A DNA stretch of 64,000 bases from Phascolarctos cinereus. Its lineage: Eukaryota; Chordata; Mammalia; Diprotodontia; Phascolarctidae. How positions within the stretch are numbered: position 1 is the first letter of the stretch; each line of letters opens with the position of its first letter. Under the pieces are notes generated by a model that worked only from the letters and a program-made list of their open reading frames with translations, did not search any database and was not told the DNA's origin. Position numbers and translations under genes: made by a program. The stretch is from positions 432,001-496,000 of the forward strand of contig NW_018343992.1 of assembly GCF_002099425.1 (NCBI RefSeq). The letters run 5' to 3'. Positions 10,726 through 20,919 of the stretch are shown here, in pieces.

Positions 10726-11221
10726 TCTCAGTGCCTACTGCGGCTGATGTAGCTAACACTGCTATTGGTATGATTGCATGGACCGGTGTTTTCTGAAAAA
10801 GAATTTTAAAAATGGAATACATACAGAGAGAAGTCTATAAAAGCAGGAAACACTGATATCAATTCTTCTCTTTTTTTTTGCATAAATGGTCAAGAACTGC
10901 TCTGACAACTTGCAATTCCAGGAAGAGCATTTTTCTTATATCGCTCTCAGACAGCCTTCACTACTACCACAGAGATTAAAAAGAAAAAGAAATCCAGTAC
11001 CTTCTTATTGCAACTCACAAGAGAAAAATAATAAAGGAAAGAAAGTCGGAATGCTTTGTAGTAGTCACTGTGCAGATGGTTAGAATCAGCCTGGATATCT
11101 GCAGCTTTGCTCTGAAAACAGAGGACAACAATCCAATTCCTAGCACACACCCCTGTCACCGTTCACTGATAGAACACACAGCAATTTTATTCCTATCTCA
11201 ATACTCCCATGGAACTTACTC
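10726..11221. other. Unique intron
   Basis: No repeat or exon recognised. Confidence 0.4.
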
Positions 11222-11456
11222 AAGGAAACAAGTACTTATTAAATAAGCACCTACTATGTGCCAGGTGCTGTGCTTTACAAGTATTCTCTAATTTGATCCT
11301 TACAACAACACTGAGAGGCGCTATTACTGTTCCCATTTTACAGATTAGGAAACTAAGGAAGCAAAGGTTAAGTGACTTCCCCATGGTCATGCAGCTAAGT
11401 GTCTGAGGCAGGATTTGAACTGAGGTCTTGTAGATTCTAATTCTAATGCTCTCTCT
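11222..11456 (-). repeat. MIR SINE
   Basis: Reversed MIR: AAGCACCTACTATGTGCCAG, TAATTTGATCCTTACAACAA, CCCATTTTACAGATTAGGAA, CATGCAGCTAAGTGTCTGAG, GGATTTGAACTGAGGTCTTG. Confidence 0.88.
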
Positions 11457-11840
11457 CCAAGGAAAGTAGGAGAGTATTCTGGAATTCAGCAGATGATGAC
11501 GTTAAGAATGAGGAGGGAGTAGTCTAATTGGATGGTGTAGACTTCTAAACAGAATCGACTCCTGTTAGCACTGATAGTCAACAAGCATTTACTGAGATTA
11601 ATAGATTTTCTTTCTTACCTAGGTAATTTAATATGTAATTTAGGTAATATACATCACCTTTCAAAGTTTTCTTCTGAATATCTGCCCTTTAATGGGAGCA
11701 CAATATTGCCCTTCAGGTGCACTCTGGCGGCCTTCCTACTCACCACGGCCTAGCTCTCCCATCTCAGAAAAATCTGCCTAGTGATGGTGAAAGTTGGTAC
11801 AGGCCTGATGCTCTGAGCACCAGGCATTTTCAGGGCTCTG
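11457..11840. other. Unique intron
   Basis: No feature recognised. Confidence 0.4.
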
Positions 11841-11844
11841 TGAT

Positions 11845-11938
11845 CTAAGGCACTGTGACATGGTAGATAAGGAGCTGACCTCAGAGTTGGGAGGACCTGA
11901 GTTCAAATTCTATCTCTGACAACTATTGGCTTGGTACA
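11845..11938 (+). repeat. 5' part of a MIR/THER-type SINE
   Basis: GTGACATGGTAGATAAGGAG.., GAGTTGGGAGGACCTGAGTT, CAAATTCTATCTCTGACAAC. Cut off abruptly, followed by a second SINE. Confidence 0.6.
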
Positions 11939-11949
11939 CGTTTCTACAC

Positions 11950-12144
11950 CAAGTAATATGGCATAGCAGATGGAGAGTAGGCCTTATGTCCCTGACACAT
12001 ACTGGCTATGTGATTGAACAAGTCACATAACCTTTCAGTGTCCCAGGAATTAACCCTATACGCTGCAGAAGATGTGTTCCTCTGCATTGATGGAGAACAT
12101 TTCTCAACCGGCACTCCCCACACGAAGAAAACCATAGGTCTGAT

Positions 12145-12145
<1 letters not shown>
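11950..12145 (+). repeat. THER-type SINE with GAAA tail
   Basis: ATGGCATAGCAGATGGAGAG, TACTGGCTATGTGATTGAAC, AAGTCACATAACCTTTCAGT, then a second half seen also at 41325 (..CAGTGTCCCAGGAATTAACC.., ..CTGCATTGATGGAGAACATT) ending CATAGGTCTGATA directly before GAAA repeats. Confidence 0.72.
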
Positions 12146-12219
<74 letters not shown>

Positions 12220-12245
12220 AAAAGAAAGAAAGAAGAAAAGAAAAA
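12146..12245 (+). repeat. (GAAA)n microsatellite
   Basis: About 19 uninterrupted GAAA units, then imperfect units to about 12245. The long Lys/Glu/Arg-only and Phe/Leu/Ser-only open frames across it (12014-12370 plus, 12006-12272 minus) are artefacts of the repeat. Confidence 0.96.
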
Positions 12246-13225
12246 TATACCTCTTAACTTTCCTATTCTCATCTACTTTTCATGACTCAAAATTCTACCT
12301 AATTACAGAGATAAATCCTAAAATGAGGGCTGAAAGCTGTCATGTTATCTCAAGAACATGTTTCTCCTAGATAGAACTAGCCCAAACAAGACTTAAGTAC
12401 CCTATCTTTATTGCTCATCTAGTTTTTATTATATACTGTAATCGTGAATATACTAAGATGAAGGCAGCTTAGTAAGCTTATGTCTTCAGAACACCCTCAA
12501 TGATAATATTCAGGCAGTTAAAGCTGAAAGGAAGGGCAAGGCCAAGAACACCAATTGTTCATTGTAATTTTCCACGTCAGAAAGGCATGGCAACTCAGAT
12601 TTGGCTTTGTCCCACTTTTAAATTGTTATGTGGGTTTTAAGAATATTAGTGTGCTACATCAAATTTTCACCTCTTGTTTTGTTAAAGTTTTATTTTTATC
12701 TTTCCAATTAACTTACCTACCTACTAGTGAACGATTAACTAAACTGTTCAACAGAGGTAAAAGTCTATGAGTTCTTTTTCACATTTGTAGCTTATTTTTA
12801 CATATACAGAAAGAAATATCTTACATCTAAATGAAGAGTTAGGGAAGTAAAAGTTTTAGTTATTTCAAAGTTGTTGGAATGCAGGAGTTAGGACACTTTA
12901 CATGTATCTAAAAAACCCAGCATGGCTGCAAACCTTTTTTCTGGAAAAGGGACTTTTCTCTTAAAGTTTCTAAAGTCTGGAACAAAAGATATGAAATAGC
13001 TTTGAATGCATGGAATACATTTTGACTGGGAATGTAGAAAAACTCAATGTAGAGACAGCACTACAGACTTAGAGAAAAATCCTTCCGTAGACATTTCATG
13101 GCCTACTTATTTATGGAAATAATTAGTAAAATAGTTCCAAAATGAGGGAACTCCACATAAAGACTCAAATTGTTAGTAACACTGAAATAGATCACATCTA
13201 AGCAACCTATTAGATTGCAGCATAC
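12246..13225. other. Unique intron next to the coding exon
   Basis: No repeat recognised. This sequence lies immediately downstream, in gene sense, of the 13226-13411 exon. Confidence 0.45.
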
Positions 13226-13411
13226 CTGCCATGAACAGTAGTGGATTTGATCACATCCCCTGGAAGAACCACAGAGAGCTCAATGTCTTTCTCTATCATG
13301 TTTTCCTTCTGCTCCATGATGAAATTAGAGGATTCTACCAACTCATACGAAGAAACATCAATGCATTTAGTCTCAGCTGGAGGAAGTGGTGCCTTGCCTT
13401 TAGTTTTTCTT
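13226..13411 (-). CDS. COBLL1: COBLL1 5'-proximal coding exon
   Basis: On the minus strand this 186-bp exon encodes one split-codon base, 61 codons and a split AG. It starts [20 protein letters not shown], contains [20 protein letters not shown] and ends [11 protein letters not shown](S). This corresponds to the second coding exon of mammalian COBLL1, which in human reads, as I recall, [16 protein letters not shown].. to ..STTVHGS. The KAPLPP segment is a short proline motif; the Cobl ubiquitin-like fold begins near IELSVVLPG. The acceptor is TTCTCTGTTTTTTGTTAG (AG at 13413-13412) and the donor GGCAG|GTATGC (GT at 13225-13224). It splices in frame to 3416. An alternative AG three bases further in (first exon base 13408) would drop one residue and cannot be excluded. 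The 77- and 79-codon plus frames over it (13231-13480) are antisense shadows. The initiator exon is upstream of this and not in the window as far as I can see. Confidence 0.96.
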
Positions 13412-13834
13412 CTAACAAAAAACAGAGAACAAAAAATATTAACTCATTTAATAAGCAATATTAATGTAGCATTAGATTAAGATATTTATTATTTGAACAT
13501 TGATAAGAATTCAATATTATACTTTAGTATACTAAGTCAACAGCATCAATATGTTCATCTTTCACACAATGAGCTGCTCTGCCTCTCTCCCTCTCACCAT
13601 ACTCTGTGCCACACCCAACTAGAACATCTTGCTTTTGTTTTGCTAACATAACCAAATTCTTATTCATTTTTCAGATGCATTTCTTCCACAAAATCTTCTC
13701 TGACTACTTTAGTAATACTTTATTTAAATAAGATAATATTTGTAAAGGGTTCACTTAAGAAAGTGCCTGGAATATAATAGGCTCTATAAAAATGTTTATT
13801 CCCTCCCTCCCCCAACCCACCCTACCTTCTTGCC
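13412..13834. other. Unique intron
   Basis: Unique AT-rich sequence. A MIR-like 3' tail (TAAATAAGATAATATTTGTA..GTGCCTGGAATATAATAGGC) is at about 13722-13785. Confidence 0.45.
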
Positions 13835-14050
13835 AGGTGGCTCAAGGCATAGAGTGATGGAGTTGAAGTGAGGAAGAGCTGGGTTTAAATCTAGCCTCAG
13901 ACATTTCCTAACTGTGTAACCCTGGAAAACCTCTTTGTGTTTTCGTTTCCTCATTTGGAAAATGGGGAAAATAATAGCATCTACCTCCCAAGGTTATTGT
14001 GAAGATAAAATGAAATAATATCTATAAAGCAATTTTGCTTAAATTTCTAT
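13835..14050 (+). repeat. MIR/THER-type SINE
   Basis: GAGGAAGAGCTGGGTTTAAA, TCTAGCCTCAGACATTTCCT, TTCGTTTCCTCATTTGGAAA, ATGGGGAAAATAATAGCATC, CTCCCAAGGTTATTGTGAAG. Confidence 0.85.
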
Positions 14051-14169
14051 ACAAGAATATATATAATATAATAACTAGCATATATAAATTTCTATTATTG
14101 TTGTTGTTGTTACTTATTATTCTTATTATCCAAATTCCCACTGTACTTAGAGAAGATCATATTGGGCAT

Positions 14170-14262
14170 TTCTTATTTCACAGAGCTGTTGTGGGAAAAA
14201 CATTTTGTAAAATGCTGGAGTGCTATTAAAATGTGAGTTATTATTATTAGTATAGTTAATAG
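14170..14262 (+). repeat. MIR 3' fragment
   Basis: CACAGAGCTGTTGTGGGAAA..TTTGTAAAATGCTGGAGTGC..GTGAGTTATTATTATTAGTA matches the 3' third of MIR. Confidence 0.6.
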
Positions 14263-14539
14263 CATATAGTTTCTTATGTGATATTTCCTATCTCCAGGTA
14301 GTCTGTCACTTTGGGTTTTTTTTTTTAGAGTAAGGAAGGGGAACTTCTGTACCTGCTATACACACAACTACCATTTAGCACAGCACTAGGAAAATAAGAA
14401 GCATTCATCAAATACTGATTGATAATGTCAAATTTTATAACAATGCAATTTTAAAATATTAAAGACAATTATTTAAATATTATTTTCCAACTCTATTTAA
14501 TAGAATAATTTGTTAAACTTCTAGAGGAGTAAATGATTT

Positions 14540-14830
14540 TCTTCAATCCAACTCAAACGTTTATTAAACATCTGATATGTATGAAGCACTGTGCTAGATG
14601 CCATTGCTATAACAAAAAATAGATAGTTGCTGCTTTTCAAGAAGCTTACATTTTACTGGGGGAATACAACATGTACAAATAAGCATAACAAGATAGTTTA
14701 AAGATAACAAAGGCATTAGAACTGGAATTCCAAGTTGGAATACAGAGAGGTAAAGATAAGAAGGGAATGCCTTCCTGGCATCAGAGACAATTTGTTTGCT
14801 AAAAGCGACAAGAGAGATGATCTTCAAGCA
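14540..14830 (-). repeat. L2-type LINE 3' end
   Basis: Reversed L2 tail: CAAACGTTTATTAAACATCT, GCACTGTGCTAGATGCCATT, TTCAAGAAGCTTACATTTTA, then ..AATACAACATGTACAAATAA. Confidence 0.75.
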
Positions 14831-14879
14831 TCCTCTGATTATCATTACAAAGGAAACACAAAATAGGGAGATACAAGCT

Positions 14880-15564
14880 TGCAAAAGATGTCCACCATAT
14901 GTTCTATTGAAAATCCAAAAAATAAGGATCCCTACAAATCAAGCTTACCACAGCCCAATGTGAATGACATTGGTGATAACTGTTGTCAAATCCCAGAACC
15001 TCAAACTGTCTCTTCAATAAGATCCATAATGACCCCAAAATGATTGGTGCAGTAATAAATGCAGAAAAAAGCAAGTGGATGAAGAATGTTCAAAATAAGA
15101 CAAGCAGTTGTATTAGCAGTCCATTGAGTTAGTCTAATAATACATCTATCACAAGCAATGATCTCAGCTTAGAATTCAATATTAGGAGAGAAAAAAAACT
15201 AAGCTGGAATATATTTGGGAACTTGTATGCTGCTGATGATGATCCAAAGCTGCTCCCTGCTACCAAAGAATTTCTTTTAACACCAATATTCCTAACAGAG
15301 AGGCAGCTTAAAATGGCAGATAAGAGAACCAGGGGTAGAATAAAAAATTATCCAGTCCATTTCTTTTCTTTGACATATGCCCCAAGTCCATGAAATCATG
15401 GATACAGGCAGTTGTCTCCCCTACAATAAAATTCTAGTGATGACACACAGCTTTGACTCATGTAATACCACAGCCTCAGAAGAATGAAAGTTGCAGACTA
15501 CCCAAAGGACAATGGAAAAGAACATCTGAGGCTGCAATATTTTGCAGCGGAAGAATGATACAGA
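14880..15564. other. Unclassified segment, possibly a decayed processed copy
   Basis: No repeat family recognised. The plus strand reads fairly openly from 14887 (MSTICSIENPKNKDPYKSSL) for about 50 codons, then continues in another frame (MIGAVINAEKSKWMKNVQNK) before stops accumulate. I cannot match this to a gene. It could be chance or a decayed retrocopy. No poly-A or target-site duplication was found. Confidence 0.25.
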
Positions 15565-16448
15565 CAGTGGTGTCAAACCAGGGTAAAAAAACAGAGGCCA
15601 CTAATCCACACATAAGGGTACTTGCAGGCCACATATTGACTTAGTTTTTTTTTTTAATTACATCATTTAATTTTTAAAATTAATTTATTTTAATTTTCAA
15701 CAATCACTTCCATAAGCTTTTGAGTTTTAAATTTTTCTCCCTTTCCCTCCACACTTCCCTCCCCAAGACAGCATGCAATCTGATATAGGCTCTACATATA
15801 CATTCCTATTAAACATATTTTCACATTAGTCATGTTGTAAGGAAGAATTAGAACCAATAGGAGGAACCATCAGAAAGAGGAAAAAAAACAAAGCAGAAGA
15901 AAAAAAAGGGCAAATAGTATGCTTCAATCTGCATTCACACTCCATAGTTCTTTCTCTGGATGCGGACAGCATTTTCCATCATGAGTCTTTTGGAGATGTC
16001 TTAGATCTTTGCGTTGCTGAGAAGAGCTAAGTCTAGCAAAGTCAGTCATCCCACAATGATGCTGTCAGTGTGTACAACACTCTCCTGGTTCTACTCAATT
16101 CACATGGCATCAGTCCATACAAGTCTTTCCAGGTTTTTCTGAAGTCTGCCTGCTCATCATTTCTTATAAGACAATAGTATTCCATCACATTCACATACCA
16201 CAATTTGTTCATCCATTTCCCAATTGATGGGCATCCCCTCAATTTCCAATTCTTTGCCATCACAGAAAGAGCTGCTATAAATATTTTTGCACATGTCGTT
16301 GACTTAGTTTTAAAATGTTACGGTATTATGTATGGTTTATTGTATTTTTATGTATTTTGTTAAACATTTCCCAATTACAGTTTAAATTCATTCAAGAGCA
16401 TGTTGTGAGTCCCATGCAGTCACTGGATCCTATGTCTGACACCTCTAG
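15565..16448 (+). mobile_element. Small hAT-like DNA transposon split by an L1
   Basis: Left end CAGTGGTGTCAAACCA at 15565; right end GTCTGACACCTCTAG finishing about 16448. The ends are imperfect inverted repeats. Left part 15565-15648 and right part 16312-16448 join at TTGACTTAGTTTT to give an element of about 220 bp that aligns with the reversed copy at 6473-6677. The L1 at 15649-16298 inserted into it, so the transposon is older. Confidence 0.72.
15649..16298 (-). mobile_element. 5'-truncated L1 LINE with target-site duplication
   Basis: About 650 bp of L1 3' end, antisense to the plus strand. The minus strand encodes the ORF2 C-terminus (MMAKNWKLRGCPSIGKWMNK.., ..RTRRVLYTLTASLWDD, 16263-16042), then the 3' UTR and a poly-A (poly-T at 15645-15655 on the plus strand). 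A 13-bp duplication TTGACTTAGTTTT lies at 15636-15648 and 16299-16311. Confidence 0.95.
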
Positions 16449-16821
16449 TGTTAAAGATGCCACCAAGGAAGAAAAGGTGAGTCAGTCATGTACTGAGAGT
16501 GAGGAATAGCAATTGCAATGCTGCATGGCCCTTCCAGCATTCCACAGAACACTCGTTTGCCATCAGAATATGATGTAGATACTCTATGTTGTATTTATGA
16601 AAGGGCATAGATGAAGATTGCCCAGAATGAGAAGACACAGATGGGCTGTGATCTATCCTAATGGAGGGAAATATTTTTATTGATGAGAGTACAGATCCAT
16701 GGAATATGCTCATTCAGTAGACTTTCTTCATGTTTTCCATAGCTCACTCAGGGTCCAACTCTAGGCATTATACTTTCAGTTTTCAAGACTCAGTAAAATG
16801 ATAAGATTTCTTTTTTGTTTG
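16449..16821. other. Unique intron
   Basis: No repeat or exon recognised. The minus frame 16486-16713 is without recognisable content. Confidence 0.4.
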
Positions 16822-17056
16822 TGTTCAATCATTTCAGTTATGTCCCACTTTACAATCCCATTTCAGGTTTTTTTTTTGGCAAAGATACTGGAATAATCTG
16901 CCATCTCCTTCTCCAGCTCATTTTACAGATGAGGACACTGAGGTAAACAGGGTTAAGTGACTTGCCTATGGTCACACAGGCTGGATTTGAATTCAAGAAG
17001 ATGAATCTTCCTGATTCCAGGCCCAGTGCTGTATACACTGTGCTTCCTAGTTGGCC
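16822..17056 (-). repeat. Marsupial tRNA-derived SINE, long form
   Basis: Reversed long form: TTGGCAAAGATACTGGAATA, CCATCTCCTTCTCCAGCTCA, TTTTACAGATGAGGACACTG, TAAACAGGGTTAAGTGACTT, TATGGTCACACAGG, ..TTCCAGGCCCAGTGCTGTAT. Confidence 0.88.
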
Positions 17057-17885
17057 TACACATTATATACCTGCTTGCTTATCTTGCTAGCAAAGGCGTA
17101 GCATTGAATTTTTTTTTCACTATGACACTTCCCTATGTTTTCCATTCATTCAACTAAAACTGACATTTTAACCTGTTCAAGTCAATTTAATGACTTGGTG
17201 GTCAATCAAATGAATTGTGGAAAATGGTAGCTTTCACTTCAAATAACCCTGTTATTTATGATTTTGGGCCTAAAATTTAATTATACACCAAATAGAAATT
17301 TTGAAAATTTGTCCTTTAGTCTGAATAAATATTATTTTGAATGCAAATGTTAGTGGTTTTCACTCGAGGTATCATTTTGCAACTCATAAAAGAACAAGAA
17401 ATACACACAAAAGCTCCTTGTCTAAGGAGAACTTCATTCCAATGTCTACTCTTTCATTCTTTTAGAATTAAATTCAAAGCCAAATGTTTCAACTTAACAG
17501 AATCAATGATCTCGTGTGGTTGTCAGCACTGTATTTCCCAAAATGAAAACAGACTATCAGATACTAGGTACAGCATTAGCAACATGTCTAATTTTCAGAG
17601 TACATTCATTTGTTTATAGAAAAAAGTCATATCTTGGTACAAATATCACACCTTAGAACCAATATGTGGCAACTAAAATATTTTTTGATAATGCTCAAGA
17701 AATGTGTTATTTTCATTTAACCTATTTCAAAACCAAATCTTTAAAACACTGTAGGAAAACAAAGTCAATACAGTTAAAAAGGAAGCATTTAACTGGGAAA
17801 TCTTTGAAGCAAACTTCTCTGATAAAAGCCTGATATTCAAGGGTTTTTGAAAACTGATACAAATAGAGGATGTCCTCAAACTCTT
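17057..17885. other. Unique intron
   Basis: AT-rich, no repeat or exon recognised. Confidence 0.4.
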
Positions 17886-18048
17886 TTCTGTTTTCTTTTT
17901 CTTTTTTTTTTTTTGAGGCAATTGGGGTTAAGTGACTTGCCCTGAGCCACAGAGCTAGTAAGTGTTATATGTCTGAGGCCACATTCGAATTCAGGACCTC
18001 CTGAATCCAGGGCCGGAGAACTATCTACTGCACCACCTAGCTGCGCCT
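17886..18048 (-). repeat. Marsupial tRNA-derived SINE, short form
   Basis: Poly-T then GAGGCAATTGGGGTTAAGTG, ACTTGCCCTGAGCCACAGAG, ..CTACTGCACCACCTAGCTGC. A 10-bp duplication TCAAACTCTT flanks it at 17876-17885 and 18049-18058. Confidence 0.92.
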
Positions 18049-18058
18049 TCAAACTCTT

Positions 18059-19082
18059 AGTGTCACACTAAGACACCTTATATTTAAGAACAATAATAAT
18101 TCTCAATAGATAAATGGCTAAAGGCTATGAAGAAGTAGTTTTAAAAAATGTAAAAAGAAAAAAAAACCTGAAAAAAATGCCATTAATTTAATCTTGTAAA
18201 AGTTAAACCTAAGCTTGGGGCAATTTAAGCAAAAGTGATCCTGTGGAAATAGTTAAAAATGGTCACATAAAAGATACTAGATTATGTTTGAAGGGGATTC
18301 CAGGGCAAAGAATGCATGGGGGAATTTCAGAATGCTTTAGGGAAATAGGGATAAGATTTTATCTCCTAAACTGTGGTGTGCAGGCTAGATTCTGCAAGAT
18401 AAAAAGTTCTAAATCCTGAGATTAGCTGCCAGTTAAGGGATTCTCCAGTTTGGACTAACAATGACTGACATCCAAAAAAACCAGACTAGTTCTCATTTTT
18501 ATGCCCATTCCTGGGGGGGATACAGAGAGGAGGGGAAGCACTAATCTAATAGCAAAATACAGTATTAAAGTAAGCCAGAATTCTCTCTAAGGGCTATGTC
18601 AGAGGAATGACAACTGTAACAGGAAATAATCGTGCCAGAAGGCCTCTGAACACGGGCCTGCTCTGTTCAGTCTTTAACAGCTTAACTGAAGGATGATTAA
18701 TTTTTTTGGACATATCAACTCTCAAAGTCCATTTACTAGGCTATAAAAGAGTTTGAAATGTCTGTTGGTGGATAGAGTACCCAAATTAACAAAATTACAG
18801 ATCTGTGAGAAACTGAGATAAACTTAGGGGTGGGAAGAATAGGATATTTTTTCCTTATTTCTTTAAAAGAAAAACTTCTTGCAAAACATATTGGAGGGAG
18901 TAGGTTGAAAAAAGGTCCATTACCTTAAAAGGAGACATCTGGTTACCCTCATACCCAGTTTATTTTAAAGGCTGGCTTTTGCTCTTACCACTCCATAGAA
19001 TTAGCCTTCTGAAGTCATTAATGATCACCTACTCCCAAAATCCAATTGATGTTTTTCATCCCTCATTCTTCCTCACCTTCTT
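18059..19082. other. Unique intron
   Basis: About 1 kb without a recognised repeat or exon. Confidence 0.45.
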
Positions 19083-19230
19083 GGGGGCAGCTAGGTGGCA
19101 CAGTAGATAGAGCACTGGTTCTGGAGTCAAGAGGACCTGAATTCAAATACAGACTCAGACACGTATTAACTGTGTGACCCTGGATAAGTCACTTAACCCC
19201 AACTGCCTAAAAAAAAAAATAAAGAAGGGG
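19083..19230 (+). repeat. Marsupial tRNA-derived SINE, short form
   Basis: GGGGGCAGCTAGGTGGCACA, GTCAAGAGGACCTGAATTCA, GTGTGACCCTGGATAAGTCA, CTTAACCCCAACTGCCTAAA then poly-A. Confidence 0.92.
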
Positions 19231-19379
19231 GGGGAAATCTTTCTTGCCTTGATCTTTTTTGGTTGGCCCCTTTTGTTCCTCCTGTCTCCAAAGTGCTTAT
19301 TTTTCTGGAGGTTCCCCCCCACCCACCTCCCCACCCCAGCCTTTGGTCTTTTCCATGTTTTCTTTCTAGTGACTTACTG

Positions 19380-19985
19380 ACAATTTCAACTCTTACTCCT
19401 CTGTAAAATAACTCTCAAACCCATTTCCAGCCCCCCCCTTCTCTCTCTCTCTCTCCCCTCCTTCCCTTCAAGTCCCACAATTGCACAGGCCTGCTTGTTC
19501 ATTTTTCCCCTCATATTTCCTACCAACACCTTAAACTCGATGTCTAAAGCATAACTCACCATTTAATGGTAACGCCATTTTTCTAGTCCAGTGGCCTAGA
19601 AAACTTCATATTTTTTTGACTCTCCTTTTTCTCGATACACAATTAGTTGTCAAGTCCTGTCAATGTCAACTTCACAGTTAACCTTCCTTTGCATTTCCTT
19701 ATCTCTTTCATCTAGATTGCTACAATTATCTTCTAATAGATTTTCTTGACTCTAGGCTCTAGGCTCTCTCCATCTATTCCATCCCACAAGCTCCCTAGAT
19801 TAAGGTTCTTGATGTACATACAGTCTTTACTACATTACTCCCCTGCTCAAAACCTTTCGATTATTCCCCAGTACCTAGCTAAAAAAGACTAAATTGTAAG
19901 CCCGGAATTCATAGCACATTTTCATCTTGCCACCGATCTAGACTTCCATCATTCTCTACAATTATTCTCATGAGAATTCTGCATT
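19380..19985 (+). repeat. L2-clade LINE fragment
   Basis: Degenerate L2-type ORF2 end: ..TTTCATCTAGATTGCTACAA.., TACTCCCCTGCTCAAAACCT, TTCGATTATTCCCCAGTACC. Start uncertain; the right end meets an antisense L1. Confidence 0.5.
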
Positions 19986-19989
19986 TCAG

Positions 19990-20815
19990 CCAGACTTTTT
20001 TGTTTTAAAATTATTTCTAAGTTAAATTTTATTTTATTTTCACAAAGATCTGCCTTCTCTCCCTCTCACTTTTCCTTTCCCCTCCTCTTCATTAAGAAAA
20101 ATAAAACTCATTTCAAGTATGTATAGTCAAGCAAAGCAAATTGCCACTTTGGCCATGTCCACAAAATACATATCTCATACACACTCCAAGTCCTTCACTT
20201 CTCCAGTAGGAGGTACATACCATGTTTCAATATGAGTCCTCTGGAATTGTGGTTGGTCATTTTTTGGACAAGATTTCTTTAGTCTTTCTAAGTTGTTTCT
20301 GATCACTTCCTCTGTATCAGCTCACAAAAGTCTTCTTAGGTTTCTCCAAAACCATCTTTTTCAATATTTCTTACAGCACAATAGTATTGCACCATATTCA
20401 TAGGCCATAACTTGTTCAGCCATTCCCCAACTTAATGTCATCCCCCTCTGTTTTCCAGTTCTTTGTCACAACAAAGAGAACTGCTATAAATAGTTTTATA
20501 CATATGGGTCGAACTTTTCCTCTTACTGTGATCTCTTTGGGGTATAAATTTTGTACTGGCATTACTAGGTCAAGGTTAAGTGCAGTTTAAATAGCTTTTT
20601 TTTTAGGCACACAAATTGCTTTCCAAAATGTCTGGATCGGTTCCCATTTCTACCAACAGTCTATTAAATGTACCTGTTTTTCCAGAGTCCCTTCAGCATT
20701 TATCATTTCATTTTTTTTTTTGTCATGTCATACTTGCTAATCTGATGGGGGTGAGGTGGAACCTCAGAGTTCAGACTTTTCTACTTAGTATTTTTCAAAC
20801 CTTATTACATCCTTC
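19990..20815 (-). mobile_element. L1 LINE fragment (older copy)
   Basis: Plus strand is the reverse of L1 3' UTR and ORF2 C-terminus: TTTCTTACAGCACAATAGTA, CATTCCCCAACTTAATGTCA, ACTGCTATAAATAGTTTTAT, ATTGCTTTCCAAAATGTCTG, TCTACCAACAGTCTATTAAA. Clearly more diverged than the L1 at 26034. Confidence 0.85.
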
Positions 20816-20919
20816 ATATTGTTCCCTCCCTCTCCTTGCATTTTTGACTATTAAAAATGAAACTATCCTTCAATGCCACATCTCAGTTTCTTTTCTTTCC
20901 TCCTACCCTTTTTAAAATA

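Larger units (their letters stand above)
3417..13225 (-). other. COBLL1: COBLL1 intron (9.8 kb) between the two coding exons
   Basis: Bounded by the donor at 13225-13224 (GGCAG|GTATGC) and the acceptor at 3418-3417. Phase 2. It is filled with SINE, MIR, L2 and DNA-transposon copies, itemised separately. 3421-3600 is unique sequence. Confidence 0.93.

Noticed and set aside
12006-12370. 118- and 88-codon frames rich in Lys/Glu/Arg or Phe/Leu/Ser
   Set aside because: Produced by the GAAA microsatellite read on the two strands.
13231-13480. Plus-strand open frames of 77 and 79 codons
   Set aside because: They lie antisense over the COBLL1 exon at 13226-13411; the minus strand has the conserved protein and the splice sites.
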